In this document: positions 8,549 through 17,137 of the stretch, piece by piece | Position numbering within the stretch: the stretch's first letter is position 1 | Layout: every line of letters begins with the position of its first letter | NCBI RefSeq assembly: GCF_006175945.1 | Contig: NZ_VAJL01000001.1 | Span: 2,682,501-2,746,500 of the forward strand | From: Chryseobacterium mulctrae | Lineage (GTDB): Bacteria > Bacteroidota > Bacteroidia > Flavobacteriales > Weeksellaceae | Reading direction: 5' to 3' | DNA length: 64,000 nt | The notes under the pieces: generated by a model | Databases searched by the model: none | Told to the model about the DNA's origin: nothing | Seen by the model: only the letters and a program-made list of their open reading frames with translations | Program-made: the position numbers and the translations under genes

Positions 8549-9043
8549 TTAAAAGTTTAAACCAATATCTTCTTTCTGAATCATTCCGGTTTCTTCCAAA
8601 TTACAGATGCAGCCTTTTACTGTCTTATAATTTCCATTGATGCGTATTTCTTTTCCTTTGCTGTCTGTAATAATAATTCCGGCAGAATAATCTTCACCTT
8701 CCGCATGATACGTTCTGAATAACAAATATTCATATCCGTTATTTTTAAATGATAAATTATCGACCTCCATTCCTGCATTTTGTATTCCGCCACCTCGCCA
8801 ATAAGAATTGTAGTGAAATTTTTTCCAGCTTTCTTTGGTTCTGTCGGCAGGAAATTCCATTTCAACTTTGGCCTTAGTTCCGAAGCGATATTGAATGTAT
8901 TTATTGGTTTTATCTTTTACCAAAGACATTTTCTTGCCATTTTTGGTTTCAAATGAATAAATAACTTCTTCATTAGGTAAAAGATATTGAGCCCAAAATG
9001 TCAGAGGAATTAAGAAATACAATATAGTGAGTAGCTTTTTCAT
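8549..9043 (-). CDS. Secreted protein of unknown function
   Basis: 164 residues with an obvious signal peptide (MKKLLTILYFLIPLTFWAQ). The mature part is a small beta-rich domain (YSFETKNGKKMSLVKDKTN; NGYEYLLFRTYHAEGEDYSA) with the final cysteines in a KGCICNLEETG motif. Its first 71 nt overlap the 3' end of the membrane-protein gene 8973-9494 in another frame. The signal peptide fixes the start at 9043, so the overlap is real if both genes are expressed. Not recognised as a named family. Confidence 0.6.
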   Translation of the reverse strand: MKKLLTILYFLIPLTFWAQYLLPNEEVIYSFETKNGKKMSLVKDKTNKYIQYRFGTKAKVEMEFPADRTKESWKKFHYNSYWRGGGIQNAGMEVDNLSFKNNGYEYLLFRTYHAEGEDYSAGIIITDSKGKEIRINGNYKTVKGCICNLEETGMIQKEDIGLNF

Positions 9044-9494
9044 TTAATTTTTTTAAATAAAATTTTTTAATTCTGAAAGGAATAATGATTGTCCAGATTA
9101 ATAAATTATTGAATAGACATAATGGTGAAAATATTATAAGATCAAAGAGTTTAGTCAAAGGTGAAAAGAAATTTTCAAAACCATGTAAAACGACATCATA
9201 ATGGTTAAAAGGATTATCATACCAAGATAAATCTTTTCTTTCATTAATTGTTATCTCCCAAAATAGTATATTAAAAACTAAAAGTACAATTGTTGTGAAA
9301 TAATTTTCATAATACAAACTAAGAATAAATATTGATAAAGTAAGAATGACCCGAAAGGTAAATCTTAGATTTACAACTTCGTATAATCGAATTGCATCAA
9401 CAATATTCATCAAAATACAAAAAGCTAAAACCAACATGATAAATATTTTAGCAATTTTATTGATTTTGAAAAACTTTGTCGATTCAATATTCAT
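8973..9494 (-). CDS. Small integral membrane protein, unknown function
   Basis: About 173 residues counted from the ATG at 9494; the reading frame also has a TTG at 9506, which I consider less likely. Hydrophobic stretches near residues 15-35, 45-65, 68-80 and 115-140 suggest four membrane segments with a polar loop (NERKDLSWYDNPFNHYDV) between the third and fourth. Its C-terminal 23 codons overlap the following secreted-protein gene. No family recognised. Confidence 0.45.
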   Translation of the reverse strand: MNIESTKFFKINKIAKIFIMLVLAFCILMNIVDAIRLYEVVNLRFTFRVILTLSIFILSLYYENYFTTIVLLVFNILFWEITINERKDLSWYDNPFNHYDVVLHGFENFFSPLTKLFDLIIFSPLCLFNNLLIWTIIIPFRIKKFYLKKLNEKATHYIVFLNSSDILGSISFT

Positions 9495-9506
9495 TTGAAA
9501 GCTCAA

Positions 9507-10727
9507 TTATTTTTCTAATAAAATTTTCAAATCTTCCCAAAACATCGGGTAAGATTTTTCCACCACATTCTCATCTTCAATATTCAATTCTTTAATCAGG
9601 CAAAACGGCGCAAAGCTCATTGCCATTCTGTGATCTTGATAGGTTTTAATAGAAATATTGTCTTCAGCTTCATTAAAGCTGATTAATTTGATGGTTAAAT
9701 CTGTGATTTCAGTTTCTGTTCCCAGCTTTTTCAGTTCATTGTATAAAGCTAAAAGTCGGTCGGTTTCTTTTACTCTCAATGTTCCCAAACCTGAAATTTC
9801 AAAAGGGATTTTCAATGTTGCAGCGGTTACACAAAGAGTCTGAGCAATATCCGGACAATTATTCATATCTAAAACAATTTTTTCCGGGAATATGAAATCT
9901 TCAATCGGCTGAAGTGTTAATTTGTGCTCATCTTCCGTGAAAGTGGTTTTAATTCCAAAAAACTTTTCATAGATATTGGCAATCGCAGAATCGCCCTGAG
10001 TAGATTCTTTGTAAAAACTTTTCAGGTGAATAGTTTTTCTTCCTAAAGCTGCAAAAGAGTAGAAGTAAGAAGCCGAACTCCAATCACTTTCCACTTCATA
10101 ATTGATGGTTGGTAGTTGATGGTTGATAGTTGATTCGACTTTAATGGTGTTTCCAACAAAGCTGTTTTTTATTCCGAATTTGGTTAAAATATCCAAAGTC
10201 ATTTCAATATAAGATTTCGAAGTAACTTCACCAATTAAATTTATTTCCAAACCGTTTTCCAGTTTTCCGGCTATCAACAGAAGGGAAGTGATAAACTGGC
10301 TTGAAATATTTGCCGGAACGTCAACTTTTGTCTCTGTAATTTTTCTTCCATTGATTTTTAAAGGAGGAAAACCTTCATTTTCAAGATATTCGATTTCAAC
10401 GCCGAGATTTTGTAAAGCAGTAACCAGATTTTTAATTGGTCTTTCTTTCATTCTTCCGGAACCGGTAAGAATGGTCGTTTTTCCTTCCTGGATAGAATAA
10501 TAGGACGTTAAAAAACGCATCGCTGTTCCTGCATGATGAATGTCAACAATCTCGCTATTTTCTGAAAGTGCTTTTTTTAATAATTGCGTATCCTGAGAAT
10601 TAGATAAATTCCCAATTTTTATGCTTTTAAACAAACTTTCTAAAATCAACAAACGATTCGAAATACTTTTCGAACCGCTGATTTGTATGGTTTTGTTTCC
10701 GTTTAATTTTGATTTTTCTAGCTTCAT
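9507..10727 (-). CDS. aroA: 3-phosphoshikimate 1-carboxyvinyltransferase (EPSP synthase)
   Basis: Transfers enolpyruvyl from PEP to shikimate-3-phosphate in the sixth step of chorismate synthesis. The start is taken at ATG 10727 (MKLEKSKLNG). The frame is open further upstream to 10802, but that part is translated intergenic repeat. Family motifs: SGSKSISNRLLIL (N-terminal substrate Lys/Ser), HHAGTAMRFL, LTGSGRMKERPI, the VESDWSSASYF signature, DCPDIAQ-like NNCPDIAQTL, and the C-terminal KETDR and DHRMAMSFAP. Length is 406 residues, near the family's usual 410-430. A short heptad-repeat insertion (residues about 198-208) lies in the loop before VESDWSSAS. It probably forms a transcription unit with the MazG-like gene upstream, although an 84-nt repeat-filled gap separates them. 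Confidence 0.95.
   Translation of the reverse strand: MKLEKSKLNGNKTIQISGSKSISNRLLILESLFKSIKIGNLSNSQDTQLLKKALSENSEIVDIHHAGTAMRFLTSYYSIQEGKTTILTGSGRMKERPIKNLVTALQNLGVEIEYLENEGFPPLKINGRKITETKVDVPANISSQFITSLLLIAGKLENGLEINLIGEVTSKSYIEMTLDILTKFGIKNSFVGNTIKVESTINHQLPTINYEVESDWSSASYFYSFAALGRKTIHLKSFYKESTQGDSAIANIYEKFFGIKTTFTEDEHKLTLQPIEDFIFPEKIVLDMNNCPDIAQTLCVTAATLKIPFEISGLGTLRVKETDRLLALYNELKKLGTETEITDLTIKLISFNEAEDNISIKTYQDHRMAMSFAPFCLIKELNIEDENVVEKSYPMFWEDLKILLEK
10103..10137. repeat. Heptanucleotide repeat inside aroA
   Basis: Five consecutive 7-nt units (TGATGGT, TGGTAGT, TGATGGT, TGATAGT, TGATTCG). On the coding strand they translate as ESTINHQLPTIN, a stretch foreign to EPSP synthase, in the variable loop before VESDWSSASY. 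Confidence 0.8.
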
Positions 10728-10736
10728 CTTCTTTAG

Positions 10737-10810
10737 TTGGAAGCTGGAAGTTGGAAGCTGGAAGTCTAATATCTCACTAAACTTCCGGCTTGCATCATCC
10801 ATCTTCCTGC
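10737..10810. repeat. Heptad-phased intergenic repeat upstream of aroA
   Basis: Four tandem 7-mers alternating TTGGAAG and CTGGAAG (10737-10764), continued in the same 7-nt phase and ending in the partly complementary CATCATC/CATCTTC units. It fills the gap between aroA and the MazG-like gene. Confidence 0.75.
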
Positions 10811-10811
10811 A

Positions 10812-11138
10812 TTATTTTAATTTCTCATTATTCTGATGGCGGTCTTTGTCGCGATCAGTTTTTATTTTCATTTTTTTATCGAAAGCTTCTTGTAAATTGA
10901 CTCCGGTTTGGTTGGCTAAACATAATGTGACGAACAAAACATCTGCTAATTCTTCACCCAAGTCTTTATTTTTATCACTTTCCTTTTCGCTTTGTTCACC
11001 ATATCTTCTTGCGATAATTCTTGCCACTTCGCCAACTTCTTCGGCCAACATTGCCATGTTCGTCAATTCATTAAAGTATCTTACACCGATGGTTTTTATC
11101 CATTCGTCGACCTGTTGCTGCAGATTTGTAATTTCCAT
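10812..11138 (-). CDS. MazG-like nucleotide pyrophosphohydrolase
   Basis: About 108 residues from ATG 11138 (MEITNLQQQVDEW); an in-frame TTG lies five codons upstream. It is an all-alpha NTP pyrophosphatase fold of the short, single-domain type. The magnesium-binding residues are visible as EEVGEVAR on helix 2 and DLGEELADVLF on helix 3 (EExxE and ExxD pattern). Expected to hydrolyse non-canonical or surplus nucleoside triphosphates to monophosphates and pyrophosphate in the cytoplasm. Flanked on both sides by heptad repeat tracts. Confidence 0.85.
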   Translation of the reverse strand: MEITNLQQQVDEWIKTIGVRYFNELTNMAMLAEEVGEVARIIARRYGEQSEKESDKNKDLGEELADVLFVTLCLANQTGVNLQEAFDKKMKIKTDRDKDRHQNNEKLK

Positions 11139-11148
11139 TTTTTTAAGA

Positions 11149-11224
<76 letters not shown>

Positions 11225-11225
11225 A

Positions 11226-12629
11226 TTACTGATAAGCTCCTAATGTTGGACTGGTCGTTCTTGAAACATTTACAATATCTGTAGGAACCGAATTGGCAAC
11301 CGTTACATCTCCTATATTTTTTGCGGGAGAATCTGCTTTTACCCTTAAATTCATTTTAGCAGCAAAATAATTCATAAATCTAGGATCCTGATTTTTGATA
11401 CTTTGAGTAACGCTGGAACTCGTAAAATCAAATCCTGCTGCGCTTATTCCCGAATATTTGAGTAAACAGTTTTGAATAGTGAAATTGAAAAGCTGACCAG
11501 GAGTCTGTGCGAAACTTACGGCATTATCACGGTCGGAATAAACAATACTGTTTCTGATATTGATATGAAGAGAACCTTGTACGGTTTGTCCGTTTTCCTC
11601 TTTAAATTCATTAGTGGCATAAATCCCGTTGCGGGTAAATTGTCCTAAAACTTCAGAATAATTAGCAATGGTAGAATGTACAAAATCATAAACTCCACCT
11701 TTAAATATTCCAACGCAAGATTCGCCACAATTATTCATCACCAGATTTTTTGCATTGATATTCGATCTTACCGAATAAATACCATATTCCTGAAATGTAT
11801 GAATGAAGGAGTTGCTTATTGTTGCATTGGTTTCAGTCATTTCCAAACCTCTTGTTCCACCGAAAAGTCTGGTATGATTCATATTTAAAACAGAAGCAGC
11901 TTCCATTTTTATAGAATTCCAGTTTCTTGGGATGGTATCGTAATACGTATCATTTCTGTCACCACGAATAATTACCTGGTTATCTGCAGTTCCGTTGATA
12001 TTCAACGTTGCACCGGGTGAAATTTTCATTCCGCTGTTTTTATGGAAATATATTTTTGTTCCCGCCTGTACATTTAAATGAACTCCGGTATCAACTTTCA
12101 GATCTCCATAAATAATTTTAGCTTTATTATTAGACCATGTTACATCAGAAGTAATTACATTCGGATTAGTAGGCGTTTTAATATAAAATTCAGCATCCTG
12201 AACAACAGAAAATAAAGTGACATGCTGTTGCCCTGCTCCGGTTGTAAACAAAACTCTGTCTTCAGCAATCGCTTCAGGACCTGTCGCTTGAGGTGCAATT
12301 TCTACAAAAATATAAAGACTGTCTTTTTTTCTGAGAGGAACATTTTGGAAATCGTGTCCCGTTTTTCCGTCTACATTAATTTTATATAATGATGCAGCAC
12401 CTTTTTCAAGATTGATTCTTGGGATCATTACATCTTTATCTTCATTGTTAAATACTTTTACCACATAGGTTTCTGAGCGTACCTGATGATAAACGGTATC
12501 ACAAAATACGGTGTCTCTTGAAAATCTCAGTTCCTGAGATGGAGCATCAAAAGTGATCTCATCCTTATTACAAGAAACCGCCAGAAGTAATATCCAGAAT
12601 GATAAAAAAAGTAATGATTTGAATTTCAT
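11226..12629 (-). CDS. Lipoprotein with right-handed parallel beta-helix
   Basis: 467 residues. The lipobox LLLAVSC makes Cys20 the likely lipidated residue. Residues about 25-145 form an N-terminal domain, and about 155-460 is a parallel beta-helix of short repeats rich in Asn, Ser and Gly (GTKIYFHKNSGMKISPGATLNINGTADNQ is typical of the first coils; DPRFMNYFAAKMNLRVKADSPAKNIG closes it), a pattern seen in right-handed beta-helix/NosD-like and pectate-lyase-like folds. No catalytic set is recognisable, so it may bind or hydrolyse a surface carbohydrate or only be structural. Upstream 275 nt is A/T-rich and otherwise featureless. Confidence 0.7.
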   Translation of the reverse strand: MKFKSLLFLSFWILLLAVSCNKDEITFDAPSQELRFSRDTVFCDTVYHQVRSETYVVKVFNNEDKDVMIPRINLEKGAASLYKINVDGKTGHDFQNVPLRKKDSLYIFVEIAPQATGPEAIAEDRVLFTTGAGQQHVTLFSVVQDAEFYIKTPTNPNVITSDVTWSNNKAKIIYGDLKVDTGVHLNVQAGTKIYFHKNSGMKISPGATLNINGTADNQVIIRGDRNDTYYDTIPRNWNSIKMEAASVLNMNHTRLFGGTRGLEMTETNATISNSFIHTFQEYGIYSVRSNINAKNLVMNNCGESCVGIFKGGVYDFVHSTIANYSEVLGQFTRNGIYATNEFKEENGQTVQGSLHINIRNSIVYSDRDNAVSFAQTPGQLFNFTIQNCLLKYSGISAAGFDFTSSSVTQSIKNQDPRFMNYFAAKMNLRVKADSPAKNIGDVTVANSVPTDIVNVSRTTSPTLGAYQ

Positions 12630-12799
12630 AGGTAGAAATTTTTTTGTTCTATTTAAGTTCGTATGCTATCGCTTGTCATGATTGTTTTTTGTAATCAAAT
12701 GCAGTGTAAGCGATTTCATAGAAATTAAAATTTATATAAGTTTCAAATTTAACGAAAATACTTTAATTTTCTTATCTTTTAAAAATTGTTGACAAGGTA

Positions 12800-12830
12800 T
12801 TTGTATATTATAAAAATTATTGTATTTTTG
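12800..12830 (+). promoter_or_regulatory. Bacteroidetes-type promoter of the L31 gene
   Basis: TTTG at 12800-12803, exactly 19 nt, then TATTTTTG at 12823-12830: a full match to the flavobacterial TTTG-N19-TAnnTTTG consensus, 75 nt before the L31 start. Confidence 0.8.
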
Positions 12831-12904
12831 CAACCTAAAATTTAGCAGAAGAAATACCATTACTATTTCGAAAGCAAAACTTTAATTTTTTAAAAAATTG
12901 TATT

Positions 12905-13156
12905 ATGAAAAACGGAATTCACCCAGAAAATTATAGACTTGTTGTTTTCAAAGATATGAGTAACGACGAGGTATTTCTTTGTAAGTCAACTGCAGACACA
13001 AAAGACACAATCGAGTTTGAAGGAACTGAGTACCCATTGATCAAAATGGAAATCTCTTCTACTTCTCACCCTTTCTACACAGGAAAAACTAAATTAGTTG
13101 ATACTGCAGGTAGAGTAGACAAGTTCATGAACAAATACAAAAAATTCGCTAAGTAA
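12905..13156 (+). CDS. rpmE2: 50S ribosomal protein L31, type B
   Basis: 83 residues ([18 protein letters not shown]...). Matches the type B (zinc-independent) L31 family: it lacks the CxxC pair of the type A protein and carries the type B internal motifs [21 protein letters not shown]. It binds the large subunit at the central protuberance and bridges to the small subunit. Monocistronic: own consensus promoter upstream and a strong terminator directly after the gene. Confidence 0.95.
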   Translation: MKNGIHPENYRLVVFKDMSNDEVFLCKSTADTKDTIEFEGTEYPLIKMEISSTSHPFYTGKTKLVDTAGRVDKFMNKYKKFAK

Positions 13157-13178
13157 TTTTTTGATATTAAAAATATTT

Positions 13179-13210
13179 AAAGTCTTCCGATTTTCGGGAG
13201 ACTTTTTTTA
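13179..13210 (+). terminator. Terminator of the L31 gene
   Basis: AAAGTCTTCCGA pairs with TCGGGAGACTTT, followed by a run of seven T. It lies 22 nt after the stop codon. Confidence 0.85.
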
Positions 13211-13223
13211 TGGATTAAAAAAA

Positions 13224-13359
13224 TAGAAATTAGAGGTAAGAGTTTAGAAATTAGCTTTACTATTTGTATTTTTGCTTTGATTAGAAATTAGATATTAAAA
13301 TCTTGGAAACTTCAAACTTTTAGATATCTAACATCTAACATCTAACATCTAACATCTAA
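13224..13359. repeat. Heptad-phased palindromic tract before the GlmU-like gene
   Basis: Five units of TATCTAA/CATCTAA stand at 13325-13359, ending 5 nt before the start codon of the next gene. From 13224 the same 7-nt phase is visible in purine-rich units (TAGAAAT, TAGAGGT, AAGAGTT, TAGAAAT; then ATTAGAA, ATTAGAT) that are partly complementary to the right arm, so the gap can fold on itself. Confidence 0.8.
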
Positions 13360-13364
13360 AAAAA

Positions 13365-14525
13365 ATGCAACTCGTATTCTCAGATGCACAATATTGGGAA
13401 GATTTTCTTCCGCTTACTTTTACAAGACCTGTCGCAGAAATGCGATGCGGAATCCTTACTTTTTCCGAAAGATGGCAGAAGATCTTAGAGACCACCGAAG
13501 TTTCTTGGTTTACAGAAATGTATCTTCAGCAGAAATTCAGAGAGCCTGAAAAAAAAGAAAGCCTGTTTTTGGTAACTAATTTTTTACCAACAGAAACGGT
13601 AATTCAGCAAATAAAAGATTTGAAGCAAGGTGAAGCTTTGGTTTATGAAGATGAATTGGTTGCTGCAAAAATAAATATGGAAGGTTTTTCTCTGAATCAG
13701 ATTGAGAAAATGACCGACATTAAGGAAGAGCTTGTTTTCTTTAAGAAGCCGACCGATTTATTTACATATAATAAAGAAGCAATCGATTTTGATTTTGAAT
13801 TGCTGACCAAGGGAAAAACTTCTCAGGAATTATCTTCTACCAACGGATTTTTAGGAAATAAAGAAGATATGTTTATTGAAGAAGGCGCAGAAATAGAATT
13901 TTCAACCATCAATACCAAAACCGGAAAAATCTATATCGGAAAAAATGCTGAGGTGATGGAAGGTTGTAATCTTCGTGGTCCGATTGCTCTTTGTGAAGGT
14001 TCTAAATTTAATTTAGGTGCAAAAATTTACGGTGCAACCACGATTGGTCCACATTCTAAAGTAGGTGGTGAAGTGAGTAACATCATTATTTTTGGTTATT
14101 CAAACAAAGGTCACGACGGATTTGTTGGAAATTCTGTGATTGGTGAATGGTGTAATCTTGGAGCAGATACGAATTCTTCCAACCTGAAAAATAATTACGG
14201 AAATGTAAAACTATGGAATTACAGAACAAAAGACTTCCAGGATACAGGTTTGCAATTTGCGGGTTTAATTATGGGAGATCATTCTAAAACGGCAATCAAT
14301 ACCCAATTGAATACAGGAACTGTAATTGGAGTCGCATCTAATATTTTTAAAGAAGGCTTTCCTCCGAATCTGATTGAAAATTTTTCGTGGGGTGGTTTTA
14401 AAGATGATGAACGATTTAAATTAGATAAAGCATACGAAGTTGCCGAAAAAGTAATGGCAAGAAGAAAATTGCCTTTAACAGACGATGATAAAGCAATTTT
14501 GAAACATATTTTTAATGAATATTAG
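13365..14525 (+). CDS. GlmU-family sugar nucleotidyltransferase
   Basis: 386 residues. The N-terminal half (about 1-170; FSDAQYWEDFLPLTFTRPVAEMRCGILTF split as FSDAQYWEDF and TRPVAEMRCGI) is the NTP_transf_4-type domain of Bacteroidetes GlmU-like proteins. The C-terminal half (about 185-350) is a left-handed beta-helix of hexapeptide repeats (KIYIGKNAEVMEG, GAKIYGATTIGPHSKVGGEV, GEWCNLGADTNSSN). Likely makes or modifies a sugar nucleotide for the envelope; substrate not determinable. Stand-alone between terminators, and its leader consists of the heptad repeat tract. Confidence 0.8.
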   Translation: MQLVFSDAQYWEDFLPLTFTRPVAEMRCGILTFSERWQKILETTEVSWFTEMYLQQKFREPEKKESLFLVTNFLPTETVIQQIKDLKQGEALVYEDELVAAKINMEGFSLNQIEKMTDIKEELVFFKKPTDLFTYNKEAIDFDFELLTKGKTSQELSSTNGFLGNKEDMFIEEGAEIEFSTINTKTGKIYIGKNAEVMEGCNLRGPIALCEGSKFNLGAKIYGATTIGPHSKVGGEVSNIIIFGYSNKGHDGFVGNSVIGEWCNLGADTNSSNLKNNYGNVKLWNYRTKDFQDTGLQFAGLIMGDHSKTAINTQLNTGTVIGVASNIFKEGFPPNLIENFSWGGFKDDERFKLDKAYEVAEKVMARRKLPLTDDDKAILKHIFNEY

Positions 14526-14537
14526 CCATAATAATGA

Positions 14538-14568
14538 GAAACTTCAATTTTTTTTGAAGTTTTTTTAT
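14538..14568 (+). terminator. Terminator after the GlmU-like gene
   Basis: AAACTTCAA and TTGAAGTTT with a T-only loop and a T tail, 13 nt past the stop codon. Confidence 0.75.
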
Positions 14569-14622
14569 TTTTAGTGTAATATATTTTGATTTCAGATTGT
14601 CTTATTTATAGAAACGAAACTT

Positions 14623-15132
14623 ATGACCCAAGAAACTTTTAGGAATACGGTATTTATTCTCAGAGATGAGATGTTCCGTTTTGCAAAAAGGTTTGTCATG
14701 AGCAGCGATGAAGCCGAAGATGTAGTACAGGATCTTATGATTAAATTCTGGCAGAAGAAAGATGAACTGGAGCAGTTTGGAAATTTTAAATCCTATGCTT
14801 TGAAATCTGTAAGAAATGAATGTCTCAACCGATTGAAGCATCACGACGTAAAGTTAGGTTTCGCAGATATGCAGCTTCATCGTTCGGAGCTCTACAGTAT
14901 GGAAGTCAATAATCTGAAAGAGCAGATCATAGGGTTTATCAACCAGCTTCCGGAGAAACAGAAAGCGGTGATTCACCTGAAAGATGTAGAAGAGTATGAA
15001 GTGTCGGAAATTTCCGAAATGTTGGAAATGGAAGAAAACGCAGTAAGAGTAAATCTGATGCGCGCAAGACAAAAAGTAAAAGAACAAATCTCACAATTGA
15101 TGAGCTATGAGCAACGACAAATTTCAAGATAA
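14623..15132 (+). CDS. ECF-type RNA polymerase sigma factor
   Basis: 169 residues with the two conserved regions of group 4 sigma factors: region 2 (MFRFAKRFVMSSDEAEDVVQDLMIKFW) at about 15-45 and region 4 with helix-turn-helix (LPEKQKAVIHLKDVEEYEVSEIS, then VRVNLMRARQKVKE) at about 105-160. The second gene, a membrane protein, overlaps its end by 26 nt, the usual arrangement of ECF sigma and anti-sigma. Two further genes (15839, 17138) are probably the main target or are co-regulated. Signal unknown. Confidence 0.9.
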   Translation: MTQETFRNTVFILRDEMFRFAKRFVMSSDEAEDVVQDLMIKFWQKKDELEQFGNFKSYALKSVRNECLNRLKHHDVKLGFADMQLHRSELYSMEVNNLKEQIIGFINQLPEKQKAVIHLKDVEEYEVSEISEMLEMEENAVRVNLMRARQKVKEQISQLMSYEQRQISR

Positions 15133-15775
15133 ATATAATGAAGTCTTCCAAAGTTTGAAGGAAGAAAAAATGAATTGGGATTTTGAAGATTTTCTTCAGA
15201 AAGCAGAAGGAAGTGATATTTCAGCCGATGAAGCACCAATAATTCCTATCCAAAGTAAAAAACCTTCGCTTCCGAAATGGTTTTGGATGGCTGCAAGTGC
15301 GATAATACTTTTAAGTGTTGGTTTTTTATTTAATGATAATCAAAACGGAGAGGTTGCAGATCAGGCAAAATTGGTTGAAAACGAAATTCAGAAGCAGAAA
15401 AATGATTTTATTAACGAAAATCATAATCCTAATTCGCAGGTCGCGGTTCATATTACTGATTCTGTTTCAGGGCCAAAGCAAGATTCTATTTTTGTAGACA
15501 ATTCAATTGCTGAAAAAGATGTTCTGGATGAAATTCTCTCTAAAAAAAGCAGAATTAAAAAAGAATCTAAACCGAGATATGTAGATAATTCCGGTTTAAA
15601 AAATAAAACTTTTAAAGATTCTATCGGCTATAAAGATTCTTATGTAATTGTAAACGGCAAAAGAATTGAAAATGTGGAAGAAGCTATAAACGTAACAAGA
15701 TATTCATTTCAGGTGATGGCGGCCAATGTTAATCAGGCTTTGCACACTCAGGTGATGGATAATGTAGACAACTAG
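15107..15775 (+). CDS. Single-pass membrane protein, putative anti-sigma factor
   Basis: 222 residues. The N-terminal 60 residues are acidic and cytoplasm-like, with a possible sigma-binding helix (EEKMNWDFEDFLQKAEGSD). A single hydrophobic segment follows at about 64-82 (WFWMAASAIILLSVGFLF), then a long hydrophilic periplasmic tail rich in Lys, Asn and Asp. It overlaps the sigma gene by 26 nt. The topology fits an anti-sigma factor, but no ASD or zinc motif (HxxxCxxC) is visible, so this is inferred from position and topology. Confidence 0.55.
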   Translation: MSNDKFQDKYNEVFQSLKEEKMNWDFEDFLQKAEGSDISADEAPIIPIQSKKPSLPKWFWMAASAIILLSVGFLFNDNQNGEVADQAKLVENEIQKQKNDFINENHNPNSQVAVHITDSVSGPKQDSIFVDNSIAEKDVLDEILSKKSRIKKESKPRYVDNSGLKNKTFKDSIGYKDSYVIVNGKRIENVEEAINVTRYSFQVMAANVNQALHTQVMDNVDN

Positions 15776-15838
15776 ATTATTAACGATAAGATTATGCAAC
15801 TGATCAGGCTTGTAATCAATTAAAATTCAATTAAACTC

Positions 15839-17125
15839 ATGAAAAAGATATTTTTTATACTAACCATTTTTCTTACAAGTTTCGCAAATTATTCTGCGCA
15901 GACAGAAAAACTAGATCAATTTTTTCAATCTTTTGAAAATAAAGGTGGAGTAACTTCTATAGATATTAAAAAGCCGATGTTTGATCTTTTAGACCGTATC
16001 GACATCAGCGATGAATACATCGGGAAAATAAAACCGATTATGCGTGATGTTGATGGCTTAAAACTTTTGGTTTTTTCTAAAATAACATTTCCGGATCATT
16101 TAAAATCTGAGAATTTGGGACAGATAAAAATGAATGAAGAAAAAAGCGAAAGAATTGCAAAGCTTTTGAATAGTTTGAAACTTAATGAGTTGATGTCTAT
16201 GAAAAGTGATGATGTTTCGATGAAATTTTTGGCAGAAAATGCGAAAGACGGTATTCTTGAAAACCTGATTTTCAATGTTGATTCTAAAGACGAGAACGTT
16301 GTTTTCATTCTTAACGGAAAAATGAAAATGGATGATGTTAATAAAATTATTAATTCAACCAACACAAAAGTTACTTCTTCAAAAATCTCTTTAACAAACA
16401 GTTTTGCCGCAGAAGACACCAGTTCTTATCTAAGTGGCGAAAACAGAAATGTTGGCGAATTTTCAAAAATCGATGTAAGTGTAGGAATTAATGTTAATTA
16501 CAAACAGGAAAACGCTACAAGTCTAAAAGTATTGGCAGATGCAGATAAACTTAAATATGTCATTACAGAAGTAGAAAACGGAGTTTTGAAGGTTTATATT
16601 GACAATAAAGGAGTAAAGAATTTAAAATTTAAAAACCTTACGGTTAATGTTTCGTCTCCAAAAATGAATGTAATTAAAACTTCTTCAGGAGCAACTTTTA
16701 CTGCCATTAATATGGTAAGAGAAAATAATCTGGATATTGAGGCTACATCGGGTTCTATTGTAAAAGGGAAATTTAATATTACCGAAAATGTAAATTTAGA
16801 CATCAATTCAGGATCAAATCTTAAAGCGGATTTTATTACACAAAATTTAGTTTTGAATAATTCCAGCGGATCTAGTGTTACTTTAGAAGGAATCGCAAAA
16901 ACTGCAGTTCTTGATGTAAGCAGCGGAGCTTCTTGTAAAGCTGAAGGATTAATGATCAATACTGCTAAAGCCGAGTCTACTTCGGGTGCAAGTCTTTCTT
17001 TATACGTTAAAGACAAATTAAAAGTAAACGCTTCTTCGGGTGGTTCTGTAAGATTAAAAGGAAATCCTGACTTAGAATCGCGAATTGATAAAGTTTCGGG
17101 AGGAAGCTTAAAACAAATCAACTAA
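15839..17125 (+). CDS. Secreted protein with DUF4252 and head GIN (DUF2807) domains
   Basis: 428 residues with a signal peptide (about 1-20, NYSAQ). Residues about 25-185 match DUF4252 (DISDEYIGKIKPIMRDVDGLKLLVFSK split over the domain). Residues about 215-425 are the head GIN domain, a repetitive beta-solenoid with SSGASCKAEG, TSGASLSLYVK, SSGGSVRLKG and SGGSLKQ repeats. Probably an envelope-associated protein of the sigma/anti-sigma locus, made under sigma-factor control. The combination of both domains in one polypeptide is notable, since the next gene has DUF4252 alone. Confidence 0.75.
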   Translation: MKKIFFILTIFLTSFANYSAQTEKLDQFFQSFENKGGVTSIDIKKPMFDLLDRIDISDEYIGKIKPIMRDVDGLKLLVFSKITFPDHLKSENLGQIKMNEEKSERIAKLLNSLKLNELMSMKSDDVSMKFLAENAKDGILENLIFNVDSKDENVVFILNGKMKMDDVNKIINSTNTKVTSSKISLTNSFAAEDTSSYLSGENRNVGEFSKIDVSVGINVNYKQENATSLKVLADADKLKYVITEVENGVLKVYIDNKGVKNLKFKNLTVNVSSPKMNVIKTSSGATFTAINMVRENNLDIEATSGSIVKGKFNITENVNLDINSGSNLKADFITQNLVLNNSSGSSVTLEGIAKTAVLDVSSGASCKAEGLMINTAKAESTSGASLSLYVKDKLKVNASSGGSVRLKGNPDLESRIDKVSGGSLKQIN

Positions 17126-17137
17126 AAACCTTTAGCC

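Noticed and set aside
10728..10802. N-terminal extension of AroA by 25 residues.
   Set aside because: The extension is translated heptad repeat (SSFQLKK-like) and the family starts at MKLEKSKLNG.
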